A DNA stretch of 64,000 bases from Pelagibius sp965227505 (GCF_965227505.1 NZ_OZ245757.1:1922001-1986000); one strand, 5' to 3'; numbered from the stretch's first letter, positions 10,218 to 19,172 are shown. The notes: generated by a model from the sequence alone, not told the origin. Made by a program: numbers and translations.

Positions 10218-10453
10218 TCTCGTTCGAACACGGGACAGGCCGGTTTCACGTTTCATCCGGCGTCGCTCGCCGCCGCCGGTTTGCCGGACGGCGGTGCACA
10301 GGCCCGCATCACATTAGACTCTCCTTAACGATTAAATAGTACCACGCGACAAACCAATGCCTCGAGTTGACCGGGCTCAAAAGTGCCTTAACGGAACGAA
10401 GGCGGAGGCGGCATCTTTGGGTCGAAGTCACGCAATCGGTCTGAGTGGAGACT

Positions 10454-11788
10454 ATGAACGCGCTTGTCAAAACGAACCAGAATCACCCGGAGCTCCAGGC
10501 ACTGGGCCGTTCCCACGCCATCATCGAGTTTGAGCCCGATGGTACGATCATCCATGCGAACCGGAACTTTCTCGACGTCATGGGGTACGCACTGGATGAA
10601 ATCGTCGGCAAACATCACAGCATGTTTGCCGAGCCGCACTATGCGCGGAGCAGCGAGTACGAAGACTTCTGGGCCCGTCTGCGGCGGGGCGAGTTTTCCT
10701 CGGCGGAGTATCGGCGTTTTGGAAAGGGCGGCAAGGAGGTCTGGATCCAGGCCAGCTACAACCCCGTCCTCGACGAGAATGGCCAGGTCCTCAAGGTGAT
10801 CAAGGTCGCCACCGATGTGACCGAGCAGAAACGCCGTCACGCCTATTTCGACGGGCAGGTAAAGGCGATCGGAAAGTCGCATGCCGTTATCGAATTCGAC
10901 ATGGACGGCACCATCGTCTCCGCAAACGAGAACTTTCTCGCCACCATGGGGTACAGGCTGGAAGAGATCGTCGGCAAGCATCACAGCATGTTCGTCACAG
11001 CGGACTACGCGCAGTCGAAGGAGTACGAGGATTTCTGGGCGAAGCTGCGGGCGGGCGAGTACTTTTCGGCAGAGTATCAACGCATCGGAAAAGGGGGCCA
11101 GGAGGTCTGGATCCAGGCCAGCTACAATCCCATCCTCGACATGAACGGTGACCCTTTCAGGGTCGTCAAGTTCGCGACGGACATATCGGGCCAGATGAAG
11201 GCACGCCTTGAGGCAGGCGAAAGAAGCACCACGGCGGCATCGAGCATCCAGACCGTTTCAGACGCGACCGAACAGATGCTGTCGTCCGTCAAGGAAATCA
11301 GCAAAAACATGGCGGACTCGCAAAAGTCGGTAAGCGACATCATTCAAAAGAATGAAGCCGCTTCCGAGCTGACGGAAAAGCTGCAGGAAAAAACCGGCGC
11401 AATGGAGGAAATCGTCGCTCTCATTCGAAAGATTTCCGAGCAGGTCAATCTCCTGGCCTTGAACGCGACGATCGAAGCCGCGAGAGCCGGCGATGCCGGG
11501 CGGGGCTTTGCGGTCGTCGCCGGCGAGGTGAAGGCGCTGGCCAACGAGACGGCCCAGGCGACCGACCGGATCTCGCAGGAAATTGACAACATTCAGAGCA
11601 TCGCCGACTTGGTGGCGAACAGCGGAAAGGTGATCTCTTCCTCAACGAACGAGGTTGGAGAGTATGTGACAGTCATCGTCTCGGCCCTGGAGGAACAGAC
11701 GGCGGTCACCAACGACATCTCTCACAACATGAAGAGCATCACCGACACCTTTGCGGGCCTCGAGGACTGTATCCGCCGAATTTCCTAG
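10454..11788 (+). CDS. Soluble methyl-accepting chemotaxis protein with two PAS domains (BdlA-like)
   Basis: A 444-residue chemoreceptor with no transmembrane segment. Two PAS-PAC units cover about residues 20-120 and 140-240 and share GKHHSMF and EVWIQASYNP(V/I)LD, so they arose by internal duplication. A shortened coiled-coil signalling domain follows, with the hairpin tip EQVNLLALNATIEAARAGDAGRGFAVVAGEVKALA in its usual place (over 20 residues, about 335-370). The order resembles BdlA of Pseudomonas and AerC of Azospirillum, which sense redox, oxygen or energy state and bind haem or FAD. A GTG at 10445 is an alternative start. The ATG has GGAG only 3 bases away, so the choice is uncertain. 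No che genes are nearby. Confidence 0.9.
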   Translation: MNALVKTNQNHPELQALGRSHAIIEFEPDGTIIHANRNFLDVMGYALDEIVGKHHSMFAEPHYARSSEYEDFWARLRRGEFSSAEYRRFGKGGKEVWIQASYNPVLDENGQVLKVIKVATDVTEQKRRHAYFDGQVKAIGKSHAVIEFDMDGTIVSANENFLATMGYRLEEIVGKHHSMFVTADYAQSKEYEDFWAKLRAGEYFSAEYQRIGKGGQEVWIQASYNPILDMNGDPFRVVKFATDISGQMKARLEAGERSTTAASSIQTVSDATEQMLSSVKEISKNMADSQKSVSDIIQKNEAASELTEKLQEKTGAMEEIVALIRKISEQVNLLALNATIEAARAGDAGRGFAVVAGEVKALANETAQATDRISQEIDNIQSIADLVANSGKVISSSTNEVGEYVTVIVSALEEQTAVTNDISHNMKSITDTFAGLEDCIRRIS

Positions 11789-11853
11789 CCAGGACGCAGG
11801 GTTGAGGGAATCGCCCGAGGCGGTCCGACAACCCCTGGGTCCGCTCCACGACG

Positions 11854-12726
11854 TCAGCGTCCTTCCAAAACCAGGGTCGACCACTCGGCCAGGCGATAAC
11901 GCCGCCTGAGCCGCAGCCCCGCGGCGCGGTAACGGGCGATCACCTGGCGCTCCTGCGTGGTCAGCAAGCCGGACAGGACGGCGCTGCCGCCGGGCGCCAG
12001 ATGGCGTTTCAGGTCCTGCGCCATGCGGCAGAGCGGCTCGGCGAGGATGTTTGCCAGGATCAGATCATAGGGGCCCTGGGCCGCCACCGCGGCGCTGCGG
12101 AACCCGTCGCTTTGCAGCAGGCGGACGCCGTCAGCCACGCCGTTGGCGCGCAGGTTCTCCCGCGCGACGGCCAGAGAGGGCGCGTCGTTGTCCACCCCCA
12201 GGACGAAACAGGGCCAGAGCCTGGCCGCGGCCATCGCCAGCACCCCCGATCCGCAGCCCATGTCCAGCACCCGCTGCGGGGCGCCACGCCTGGCAAGGTC
12301 CTGCAGCGCCAGCAGGCAGCCGCGCGTCGTCTCGTGGCGGCCGGTGCCGAAGGCCGCATTGGCGTCGATCAGCAGGTCGATGGCGCCCGGCGGCGCAGGC
12401 GTCGTGATGTGGGAGCCGCGGATGCGGATGCGCCCGGCCGTCACCTCCGGCAGGGCTTTCTGGGTCTCCGCCACCCAGTCCACGTCCGGCACGGTCTCCA
12501 GGCTGTGATCCGGCGTTTCGATCCCCGCGACCTCGGCGGCGAGGGCCAGCAGGCGATGGAGTTCACCGGCCTCGGGCGGTTCCGCAAGATAGACCTGCCA
12601 GGGCACCAGCCCCTGCCCGTCCCGCCCGCCGCTCACCACGGCGCCGCCGAGCGGCTCGAAGACCGCTTCGAAGGCGGCCAGGGCAGGCTCGGGCAGCGCC
12701 AGGCTCAGGCAATAGGTTGCCGTCAA
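11854..12726 (-). CDS. prmA: Ribosomal protein L11 methyltransferase
   Basis: A 290-residue SAM-dependent methyltransferase that trimethylates ribosomal protein L11. The Rossmann fold shows LDMGCGSGVLAMAAARL (motif I), LGVDND (motif II) and DLILANILAEPL (motif IV, with the NILA core typical of PrmA). GRHETTRGCL is the PrmA-specific stretch before motif I. I propose a TTG start at 12726 because GGAG lies 8 bases upstream; longer starts (GTG 12750, TTG 12759) lack this. The gene stands alone, convergent with the chemoreceptor. Confidence 0.9.
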   Translation of the reverse strand: MTATYCLSLALPEPALAAFEAVFEPLGGAVVSGGRDGQGLVPWQVYLAEPPEAGELHRLLALAAEVAGIETPDHSLETVPDVDWVAETQKALPEVTAGRIRIRGSHITTPAPPGAIDLLIDANAAFGTGRHETTRGCLLALQDLARRGAPQRVLDMGCGSGVLAMAAARLWPCFVLGVDNDAPSLAVARENLRANGVADGVRLLQSDGFRSAAVAAQGPYDLILANILAEPLCRMAQDLKRHLAPGGSAVLSGLLTTQERQVIARYRAAGLRLRRRYRLAEWSTLVLEGR

Positions 12727-12933
12727 AGCTGTTTCTCCAGAGAGGCTCACCCCGATCAAGATCCTGAGTGCGCTGGAAAGCGTCGGATTTTAGCACGCTT
12801 GTACAGGCGTTGATCGTCGACGGGAAGTCCCGGATCACCTTCCTCTGAGCCTCTTTTTCGCCATCCCCTTCGCGCCGGCCCGTATCAGCGGGCGCTCGAA
12901 ACAATCACGAACCATTTGCGCGAAGCACTGGTT

Positions 12934-12957
12934 TTGTCTAATGCATGCATGTGACAA
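12934..12957. promoter_or_regulatory. 24-bp palindromic operator upstream of the SDR-Ldh operon
   Basis: Arms TTGTC and GACAA flank a nearly symmetrical ATGCATGCAT core. On the minus strand the site starts TTGTCACATGCAT. This matches TTGTTACATGCAT at 19173-19185 in the TAXI/SDR promoter at 12 of 13 positions. It probably binds the GntR protein at 14897. It lies 25 bases before the SDR start. Confidence 0.55.
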
Positions 12958-12981
12958 TGCGCGTTGACGAGGAGATCGCGG

Positions 12982-13728
12982 ATGATGACTGACGAACTCA
13001 AGGGAAAGCATGTGTTTGTGGCGGGCGCCGGCCAGGGGATCGGTCGTGCCATCGCCCTAGCCTGTGCCGAGGCCGGCGCGTCGGTCACCGCGGCGAGCCG
13101 AACGCTATCGAAAATGGATGACCTGCCGAATCAGGCGCCGGCGATCCGGCCCATCGAACTGGATGTGACAGACGTCGATGGCATAGCGGCGGCCGTTAAG
13201 CAGGCGGACGCCATAGATGTCCTGATCAACTGCGCAGGCTGGGTTGCGGACGGCACCGTTCTGGAAAGCGATGCTGCCGACTGGAGCCGCAGCTGGCAAC
13301 AAAACGTGATGAGTTGCGTCTGGCTGGTGCAGGCGATCCTGCCGGGCATGTTGGAACGGCGCTGCGGGTCGATTGTCAATGTGGCCTCGGTTGCTTCAAG
13401 CGTGACCGGCGTCAGCCGCCGCGCCGCCTATGGAACCACCAAGGCGGCCCTTATTGGCCTCACCAAGGCAATCGCACGCGATCACATAGGCGATGGGGTC
13501 CGGTGTAACGCTCTGTGCCCAGGCACGACCGCGTCACCTTCGCTGGAAGCGCGCATTGAGGCGACTGTAGACCCTGATGCGACGCGCCGTGCCTTCATCG
13601 CCCGCCAGCCAATGGGCCGACTCGGCAGTCCGGACGAAATGGCCGCCGCTGCGGTTTGGATGGCCAGCGACCAAGCCGCTTTCATGACCGGCCAAGTTGT
13701 TATCATCGACGGCGGTCAGACGCTGTGA
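12982..13728 (+). CDS. Short-chain dehydrogenase/reductase
   Basis: A 248-residue classical SDR. The cofactor motif is GAGQGIGRA (about residues 14-22). NCAG is at about 90, catalytic Ser in NVASVASSV, and the YGTTK active site at about 150. The C-terminus TGQVVIIDGGQTL is typical of bacterial SDRs. Preference for NAD(H) or NADP(H) is not certain. GAGGAG precedes the ATG by a suitable distance. Its stop codon overlaps the GTG start of the next gene, so the two are translationally coupled. It is the first gene of an island for uptake and oxidation of a hydroxy acid or polyol. Confidence 0.9.
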   Translation: MMTDELKGKHVFVAGAGQGIGRAIALACAEAGASVTAASRTLSKMDDLPNQAPAIRPIELDVTDVDGIAAAVKQADAIDVLINCAGWVADGTVLESDAADWSRSWQQNVMSCVWLVQAILPGMLERRCGSIVNVASVASSVTGVSRRAAYGTTKAALIGLTKAIARDHIGDGVRCNALCPGTTASPSLEARIEATVDPDATRRAFIARQPMGRLGSPDEMAAAAVWMASDQAAFMTGQVVIIDGGQTL

Positions 13729-14810
13729 CCACCACCGGGCAGACAGAGCCGCCACAGCCGATCCTTACGGATTTGTCGCGACTGTCCGGCTTTTGTATCG
13801 AGGTGCTGCGTGCTGTGGGAGCCGACTGCGCCACGGCAGATGCGACCTCCCGATCACTGCTCCACGGCACGCTGCACGGGATAGACAGCCACGGCGTGCG
13901 GCTGCTGCCGCATTACGCGAAGGTGCTGCGCGGCGGGCGCCTCAATCCCCAACCCAATATGCGGTTCACGCAAATCCGCCCTGCGTCCGGCTTGCTCGAC
14001 GCCGACCATGCACAGGGCGCTTTGGCGACCTATACGGCCGTCGAACGGGCCTGTGCGATGGCACGCGAATCAGGGATCGCAGCCGTTGGCATTCGCAACT
14101 CCTCCCACTTCGGGCCCGCCGGCGCCTATGCGCTGGCTGGCGCAAATGAGGGCATGCTTTGCCTTGTGGCGGCAAACTCCGACAGCTTCGTTCGGCTGCA
14201 CGACGGCGCGTCCAGGTTTCACGGTACCAACCCCATAGCACTCGCCGTACCAACCGGCGCCCAGGACCCCTGGCTGATCGATATGGCGACAAGCGCGATC
14301 CCCTACAACCGGATCGGACTGTTTGAAAGCTTGGGTCAAAACCTGCCGGCTGCGGCGGCTTCGAACGCCTTGGGAGAAGACACAGCGAAACCTGGTGAAG
14401 CCGCGATGCTTGCACCGCTTGGCGGCGCGTTTGGCTTCAAGGGAGCCGGCCTTGCTGGAATAGCCGAGATCCTTTCGGCGGCGCTGACCGGTATGCGGTT
14501 CAGCCCGGATATTCTGCCGATGGGCGGAGCGGATATCAAAACGCCGCGCGAAATGGGCGCTTTCGTCCTGGCCATAGACCCAGATGGCTTTGCCGGCGCT
14601 GCCGTACTGCACGCGGGCATGCAGCATTACCTGTCTCTGCTGCGCAACAGTCCGGCGAAACCCGGTGGCCGCGTCCTGGCGCCTGGTGACCGCGAATGGA
14701 CAGTCGCCGCCGAACGGTCCCGAACCGGTGTGCCGCTCGACCCGGCGACTGTCGCCGCGTTCGAGGCGCTGGCGAAGCAACTGGGTGTCGCGATGCCCTT
14801 CGAGCCGTGA
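13725..14810 (+). CDS. Ldh family (malate/L-lactate/sulfolactate-type) oxidoreductase
   Basis: A 361-residue member of the NAD(P)-dependent Ldh/ComC/AllD family, distinct from Rossmann lactate dehydrogenases. Signatures are LLHGTLHGIDSHGVRLLPHY near the N-terminus (HG..SHG, the family catalytic His), IGIRNSSHFGPAGAYA-like VGIRNSSHFGPAGAYAL, FHGTNPIALAVP and LIDMATSAI, and the glycine-rich GAFGFKGAGLAGIAEILS. Members oxidise 2-hydroxy acids such as malate, sulfolactate, ureidoglycolate or 2,3-diketogulonate. The start is a GTG overlapping the SDR stop by 4 bases. It is followed at once by a 19-bp direct repeat. The true substrate is likely the ligand of the TAXI transporter nearby. Confidence 0.88.
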   Translation: MTTTGQTEPPQPILTDLSRLSGFCIEVLRAVGADCATADATSRSLLHGTLHGIDSHGVRLLPHYAKVLRGGRLNPQPNMRFTQIRPASGLLDADHAQGALATYTAVERACAMARESGIAAVGIRNSSHFGPAGAYALAGANEGMLCLVAANSDSFVRLHDGASRFHGTNPIALAVPTGAQDPWLIDMATSAIPYNRIGLFESLGQNLPAAAASNALGEDTAKPGEAAMLAPLGGAFGFKGAGLAGIAEILSAALTGMRFSPDILPMGGADIKTPREMGAFVLAIDPDGFAGAAVLHAGMQHYLSLLRNSPAKPGGRVLAPGDREWTVAAERSRTGVPLDPATVAAFEALAKQLGVAMPFEP

Positions 14811-14847
14811 TCACTCTGGGCCAGTACAATCACTCTGGGCTGGTACA
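14810..14847. repeat. 19-bp direct repeat after the Ldh gene
   Basis: ATCACTCTGGGCCAGTACA at 14810-14828 is repeated at 14829-14847 with two mismatches. It begins in the stop codon of the Ldh gene and is not coding. It may be a replication-slippage product or a protein-binding pair. Confidence 0.7.
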
Positions 14848-14896
14848 GATGCAGGTCGATCCGATCTGACGCCGGCTTTATCAGACGCGAACTCCG

Positions 14897-15916
14897 TCAG
14901 CTGTTCGCGGGATCATCAACAGGATGAAAAAAACTCAGCGGAGCCAGTTCAATCTTGTCGGCCATGTAGGTCAGTCGCTCCGTGATCCGGCTCAACGACG
15001 CGTCCATGTGGGCTTCCATCAGCCGTGCCGCACCGCTGTGATCATCATCGAGCAGCGCTCGAATGATAGCATGGTGCTCGTGGGGAAAGGGCTCTTCACC
15101 GAACTGGCTGTGCGTCGCCCGGTAAAGACTGACATTCGTGACCATCAGCGCATGGAAATGCGCCAGAGTCTCATACAACAGGTCATTGCGGCCATAAGCC
15201 AGCAGTTCGACATGCAAACGCCGCTCGAGACGGTCGTAGTCGGCGGACGTCAGCTGATGCGCACTGCCAAGCGCCGCCGAGAGCTCCGCTTCCATGTCGA
15301 CGAGAACGTGGCGCGGCACCGCCTGAGCAGCATTGCGCAGTGCAACGGGTTCGAGCAGCGCACGCATCTCGTAAAGGTTTTTCGTGCGCTCGAACGTCAT
15401 CTTCGGCAGATACCAGCGATATCGTGGGCTCTTTCGAAGAATGCCGCGGTGTTCAAGGCGGGCCAGAACCTCACGCGCCACGGTCCGCCCGACATCGTAA
15501 TGATTGGCAAGCTCTGTCTCGACGACACGCCAATGACCGTAGACCGCGTGAACCGATGCCGCCCCGGCGACGTCGGCATAGATCGCCTCCCAACTGGCGC
15601 TGTTGTCGAGCGGTTGGGCCAGAGACGCCACCGGCGCCTGCATGGCCTTCCCGGGCTTGCGATCCTCCGCGACAACCATTCCGCGCGAACCCGAGCGCGT
15701 CAGGAACCCTGCATCCTCAAGCTTCTGAAAGGCCTTGCGAACCGGGCCGCGACTGACGCCGAATCGCTCGGCGATCATCTCTTCGGTCAGGTGCTCACCC
15801 TTTTCGAAGGCGCCGTTTTCGATTTCCTGGGTCAGCGCGGCCTGGATCTGCTCGTGCAGATGCCGCGTCCGTCCAGGCGGCTCAGCTTCCCGTTGGGGTA
15901 TCGTGACCATAGGCAC
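14897..15916 (-). CDS. GntR/FadR-type regulator with two winged-helix domains
   Basis: A 339-residue regulator, about 100 residues longer than normal FadR-subfamily proteins. The first GntR winged helix covers about residues 20-85 (LTEEMIAERFGVSRGPVRKA, FQKLEDAGFLTRSGSRG). A second one covers about 107-172 (VVETELANHYDVGRTVAREV, LARLEHRGILRKSPRYRWYL) and leads directly into a helical FCD effector domain (LYEMRALLEPVALRNAA; metal-site His residues in the later helices). Tandem DNA-binding domains would allow recognition of longer or paired sites. It lies between the dehydrogenase operon and the TAXI-TRAP operon, and matching palindromes occur in both promoters. Another possible start is the Met at 15910. 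Confidence 0.88.
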   Translation of the reverse strand: MPMVTIPQREAEPPGRTRHLHEQIQAALTQEIENGAFEKGEHLTEEMIAERFGVSRGPVRKAFQKLEDAGFLTRSGSRGMVVAEDRKPGKAMQAPVASLAQPLDNSASWEAIYADVAGAASVHAVYGHWRVVETELANHYDVGRTVAREVLARLEHRGILRKSPRYRWYLPKMTFERTKNLYEMRALLEPVALRNAAQAVPRHVLVDMEAELSAALGSAHQLTSADYDRLERRLHVELLAYGRNDLLYETLAHFHALMVTNVSLYRATHSQFGEEPFPHEHHAIIRALLDDDHSGAARLMEAHMDASLSRITERLTYMADKIELAPLSFFHPVDDPANS

Positions 15917-16004
15917 TCATAGCTGCGAGGCTATACCTTCTCTTAAGTGTCATTGATCATAGCCTTTGTTTCGGGCTGCACATAGACGCAGTTCGGCGCT
16001 CATT

Positions 16005-16061
16005 GCAAAGCGTTTTCCACTGGGCAAAACGTTTTCCACGGGGCAAAGCGTTTTCTACTGG
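16005..16061. repeat. Three tandem 19-bp iterons
   Basis: Three contiguous copies of GCAAAGCGTTTTCCACTGG; copies 2 and 3 each differ from copy 1 at one or two positions. The core of copy 2 is the perfect palindrome AAAACGTTTT. The array lies about 90 bases upstream of the GntR gene and 16 bases beyond the 3' end of the TRAP gene. The 19-bp period is near two helical turns, so bound proteins would sit on one face. Confidence 0.8.
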
Positions 16062-16076
16062 CCGGCGCCATGGCGC

Positions 16077-18074
16077 TCAGCGCGCTGCCGCGCCGACTGC
16101 GCTGCGCCGGCTCGCGCGAAACTCAAAGGCGACGATGGCGGCGACGATGGCAATCGCCGCGACATTGGCCCCGGCGAAGGGAAGCAATACCAGGATGACG
16201 CAGCTTGAGAGAAGCGCCAGCTGCACAACACCGAGCCTTCGGAACAAATAGCGCTCGCCCACGCCGGCCATGCACACCACCGTCACGGCGCCGCATGCGA
16301 TCGCAGCCATCAGCCGCAGCGGGTCGGCATTCTGCCACAACACCAGCGACGGCCAGTAAACGAACACGAAGGGCACGATATAAGCTGCCATGCCGAGCCG
16401 CATGGCGGTGAACCCGGACTTCATCACCGACGCATTGGCAATCCCGGCGCCCACATAGGCGGCAAGAGCAACAGGTGGGGTGATCGACGACACACCGCCC
16501 CAGTAGTAGCAGAACAGATGCGCCACAAGCGGCGGCACACCCATCTGGACCAGGCTGGGCGCAACCAGCGTCGCGGTGATGATGTAGACTGACGTGGTTG
16601 GTAACCCGAAGCTTAAGAACAACGACGCGGCAGCCGCCAACAACAGCGCCAGCAGCAGGTTGTCGCCGGCAAAGCCGATAATCGACTGGGTGAGCAGCAG
16701 GCCAATCCCCGACAACGCCACCGCGCCGACGATGAAGCCCACGGACGCGCAGGCGATCGCTGTGGAAATTGTATTGCGTGCACCGAGCACAAGCGCATCG
16801 ATGATATCGGCAAAACTCATTCGCGTTTCTCGGTGCGTTGCACTGATAACGACGACCGACAAGATTGAGAAGAACGCGGCAAAGAGTGGCGTGAAGCCGA
16901 ACAGCAGCATCCCGATTAAGACGAAGATCGGCAGCACGAGGTGCCCGCGGGACCGAATGACGGCCTTGACCTTCGGCAGGCGGTCGCGGGGCAAGCCCTC
17001 CATGGCCAGCTTCTTCGCCCGCAGATGTACTTGCAGATAGACCGCCGCGTAATAGAGAACCGCCGGCAGGATCGCTCCGAGTGCGATAACGGCGTAAGGC
17101 ATTTGCAGGTATTCGGCCATGATGAAGGCCGAAGCGCCCATGACCGGGGGCAGGAACTGCCCGCCGCAAGAGGCGACCGCTTCGACGGCGGCGGCGAAGT
17201 ATCCCTTAAAGCCGAGCCGCTTCATCAAGGGAATCGTGAACACCCCCGTCGAGGCGACGTTGGCGGCCGACGAGCCCTGGATCATGCCCATCATGCCGCT
17301 GGCCAGAATCCCGACCTTGGCCGGGCCACCAGGCGTGTGGCCGGCGGCGGCAAAGGCTAAGTTGGTAAAGAAGGTCGTCGTTCCCGATTTCTGCAGAAAC
17401 GCGCCGAAGAGAATGAACAGATAGACATAAGTGGCCGAAACCCCCACCGCGACACCGAACACGCCCTCGGTCGACATGTACATCTGGCGAATGATGCGCT
17501 CGTAGCTGAAACCACCGTGCGCCAGAACACCGGGCAGGTAGGGCCCGAAAGCCAGGTAGCCGAGGAAGACGAGCGACAGCACGACCAGGAACATGCCGAT
17601 GGTGCGCCGCGCAGCCTCTACAATCACCAGGCAAAACACAGTGCCCATCACGATATCGGTCTGGGTGGGGAAGCCACCCCGCATGACGATATCCAGATAG
17701 TTGTGGGCGAGGTAATAGGCCGTCACCGCGCCGATGACAGCCAGAGCCACGTCCCAAACCGGCGGGCTGCCGCGCCGCGGCGCCTTGCCGGCGGGATAAA
17801 TGAGAAATCCGAGAAACAGCATGAAAGCGAGGTGAATCGGCCGCTGTTCCATCGCGGCCATCGGCTGATAGCCGGCGGTGTAGAAGTGGAAGAGCGAAGA
17901 GACAATCGCAACGCCGGCGAAAATCTTTGCCCAAACGCCGGTCAGGTGGCGCGTGGTCGACTGCGCCTCGGCATTGCCTTGCAAGGCGTCGAGGTCAATG
18001 ACGCCTTCGCCTTCGAGATCGGGCCGCGTCCATTCCGTTTTCTGTGGCGATGGCCTTTGATCTCGCTCGGTCAT
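16077..18074 (-). CDS. TRAP transporter fused permease (4TM-12TM, TAXI type)
   Basis: A 665-residue membrane protein in which the small (DctQ-like) and large (DctM-like) TRAP subunits are fused. A cytoplasmic N-terminus of about 50 residues is followed by four helices (GVWAKIFAGVAIVSSLFHFY and on), then the large domain with GPAKVGILASGMMGMIQGSSAAN and GLPTTSVYIITATLVAPSL, the conserved TRAP signatures. It imports an organic acid with a sodium or proton gradient together with the TAXI binding protein at 18168. The gene order binding protein-permease on the minus strand fits one operon, with a hairpin between. Confidence 0.93.
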   Translation of the reverse strand: MTERDQRPSPQKTEWTRPDLEGEGVIDLDALQGNAEAQSTTRHLTGVWAKIFAGVAIVSSLFHFYTAGYQPMAAMEQRPIHLAFMLFLGFLIYPAGKAPRRGSPPVWDVALAVIGAVTAYYLAHNYLDIVMRGGFPTQTDIVMGTVFCLVIVEAARRTIGMFLVVLSLVFLGYLAFGPYLPGVLAHGGFSYERIIRQMYMSTEGVFGVAVGVSATYVYLFILFGAFLQKSGTTTFFTNLAFAAAGHTPGGPAKVGILASGMMGMIQGSSAANVASTGVFTIPLMKRLGFKGYFAAAVEAVASCGGQFLPPVMGASAFIMAEYLQMPYAVIALGAILPAVLYYAAVYLQVHLRAKKLAMEGLPRDRLPKVKAVIRSRGHLVLPIFVLIGMLLFGFTPLFAAFFSILSVVVISATHRETRMSFADIIDALVLGARNTISTAIACASVGFIVGAVALSGIGLLLTQSIIGFAGDNLLLALLLAAAASLFLSFGLPTTSVYIITATLVAPSLVQMGVPPLVAHLFCYYWGGVSSITPPVALAAYVGAGIANASVMKSGFTAMRLGMAAYIVPFVFVYWPSLVLWQNADPLRLMAAIACGAVTVVCMAGVGERYLFRRLGVVQLALLSSCVILVLLPFAGANVAAIAIVAAIVAFEFRASRRSAVGAAAR

Positions 18075-18105
18075 GATTCCCTCGCTGCATGACGGGAGAA
18101 AAGAA

Positions 18106-18127
18106 GGGCGGCCGCAGCAGGCCGCCC
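18106..18127 (-). terminator. Hairpin between TAXI binding protein and permease genes
   Basis: GGGCGGCC pairs with GGCCGCCC across a 6-base loop. On the minus strand TTCTTTTCTC follows. It lies inside the operon, so it may partly terminate or protect the upstream message and give more binding protein than permease. Confidence 0.55.
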
Positions 18128-18167
18128 TCCAGCGGGATTTCCGGGGGGTTGCCGGACCACAAGCCTG

Positions 18168-19136
18168 CTATAGCACGCCCATTTCGCGGTAGAACCGCTC
18201 CGCCCCGGGATGCAGCGGGAAAGGTAGCCCGCTCGTCGCGTTCTCCAGCGTCATGTACTCGGCAAGCGGGTGAACACCGATCAGGCGTTCCTTGTTCTCG
18301 AACATCGCTTTGACGAGGGCATAAACCATATCGTCCGACATCCCGGAATGGGTGGCGAAGGTGATGGGCGAGGCAAAGGTCTGGATGGGCGTCTCGCCAA
18401 AGGGGTTCGCCGAGGCCGGGACCGTATAGGCATAGTCCAGACTGTCCGTCGTCATCTTCTCGATCACGTCGGCATCCAGATCGAGGACGCGTCCAAAACC
18501 TGTGTCTGCGACCTGCTGGATGCTGGCCGAGCCCGGCGCGTCAGGCCAGATGATCGCATCGATCTGCCGGTTCCGGACCTGGTCGATGGCGGCCTGGTGC
18601 ACCGTGAACTCCGGCTTGATATCGGCATAGGTCCAGCCAAGGTGATCCATGATGGAGCGCCACCAGTTTTCCCCGGCACCGCCCTGGGTCCCCACCGACA
18701 CACGTTTGCCCTCCAGGTCGCGGAGTGAGGTGATGTCATCGTCGATGGCGATGAACCACTGCGGATTCGGATAGACCGTGGCGATGGCGCGCAAACCGTC
18801 ATAGCGGCCCTGCGGCCGGTCTTGGAAGCGCCCGGTATTGGTAAAGGCCTGCTGCCCGACGCTGCCGGTCAAATAGGCCACCTCGACCTCCTGGTCGGCG
18901 AGCAGATCCAGGTTCTCGACCGAACCGCCGGTCGCCTGAATCGAGGCCTGAGACCCGTCGAGCACGTCGTTGTAGATCGCCGCCAAGCCACCCCCAAGAC
19001 GATAGTAGTTACCGCCGGAACCTGCGGTCGCGATGCGAATGAAGTCGGTGTCGGCAGCGGCCGGTTGCGGCGCGCTGACGGCAAAAGCGAGCGCTGTGAA
19101 CCCCACGAGCCCTGCGGCAAATGTTGTGCGCAACAT
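18168..19136 (-). CDS. TAXI family TRAP transporter substrate-binding protein
   Basis: A 322-residue periplasmic binding protein. The signal peptide covers residues 1-28 and ends PAAA|DTDF. IRIATAGSGGNYYRLGGGLA is the TAXI signature (T-A-G/S-x-G-G-x-Y-Y). LRDLEGKRVSVGTQGGAGE is the second conserved loop of the family. I chose the ATG at 19136 because GGAGG lies 6 bases upstream. The partner is the fused permease downstream. The promoter, with a palindromic operator at 19173-19197, is shared with the divergent SDR. Ligands of TAXI proteins are often dicarboxylates or amino acids; here unknown. Confidence 0.93.
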   Translation of the reverse strand: MLRTTFAAGLVGFTALAFAVSAPQPAAADTDFIRIATAGSGGNYYRLGGGLAAIYNDVLDGSQASIQATGGSVENLDLLADQEVEVAYLTGSVGQQAFTNTGRFQDRPQGRYDGLRAIATVYPNPQWFIAIDDDITSLRDLEGKRVSVGTQGGAGENWWRSIMDHLGWTYADIKPEFTVHQAAIDQVRNRQIDAIIWPDAPGSASIQQVADTGFGRVLDLDADVIEKMTTDSLDYAYTVPASANPFGETPIQTFASPITFATHSGMSDDMVYALVKAMFENKERLIGVHPLAEYMTLENATSGLPFPLHPGAERFYREMGVL

Positions 19137-19172
19137 TGTTATCCTCCCGTTTGCAGTCACTTGACCCTTGTA

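Noticed and set aside
16005..16061. CRISPR array
   Set aside because: The 19-bp units are contiguous with no spacers and there are no cas genes.
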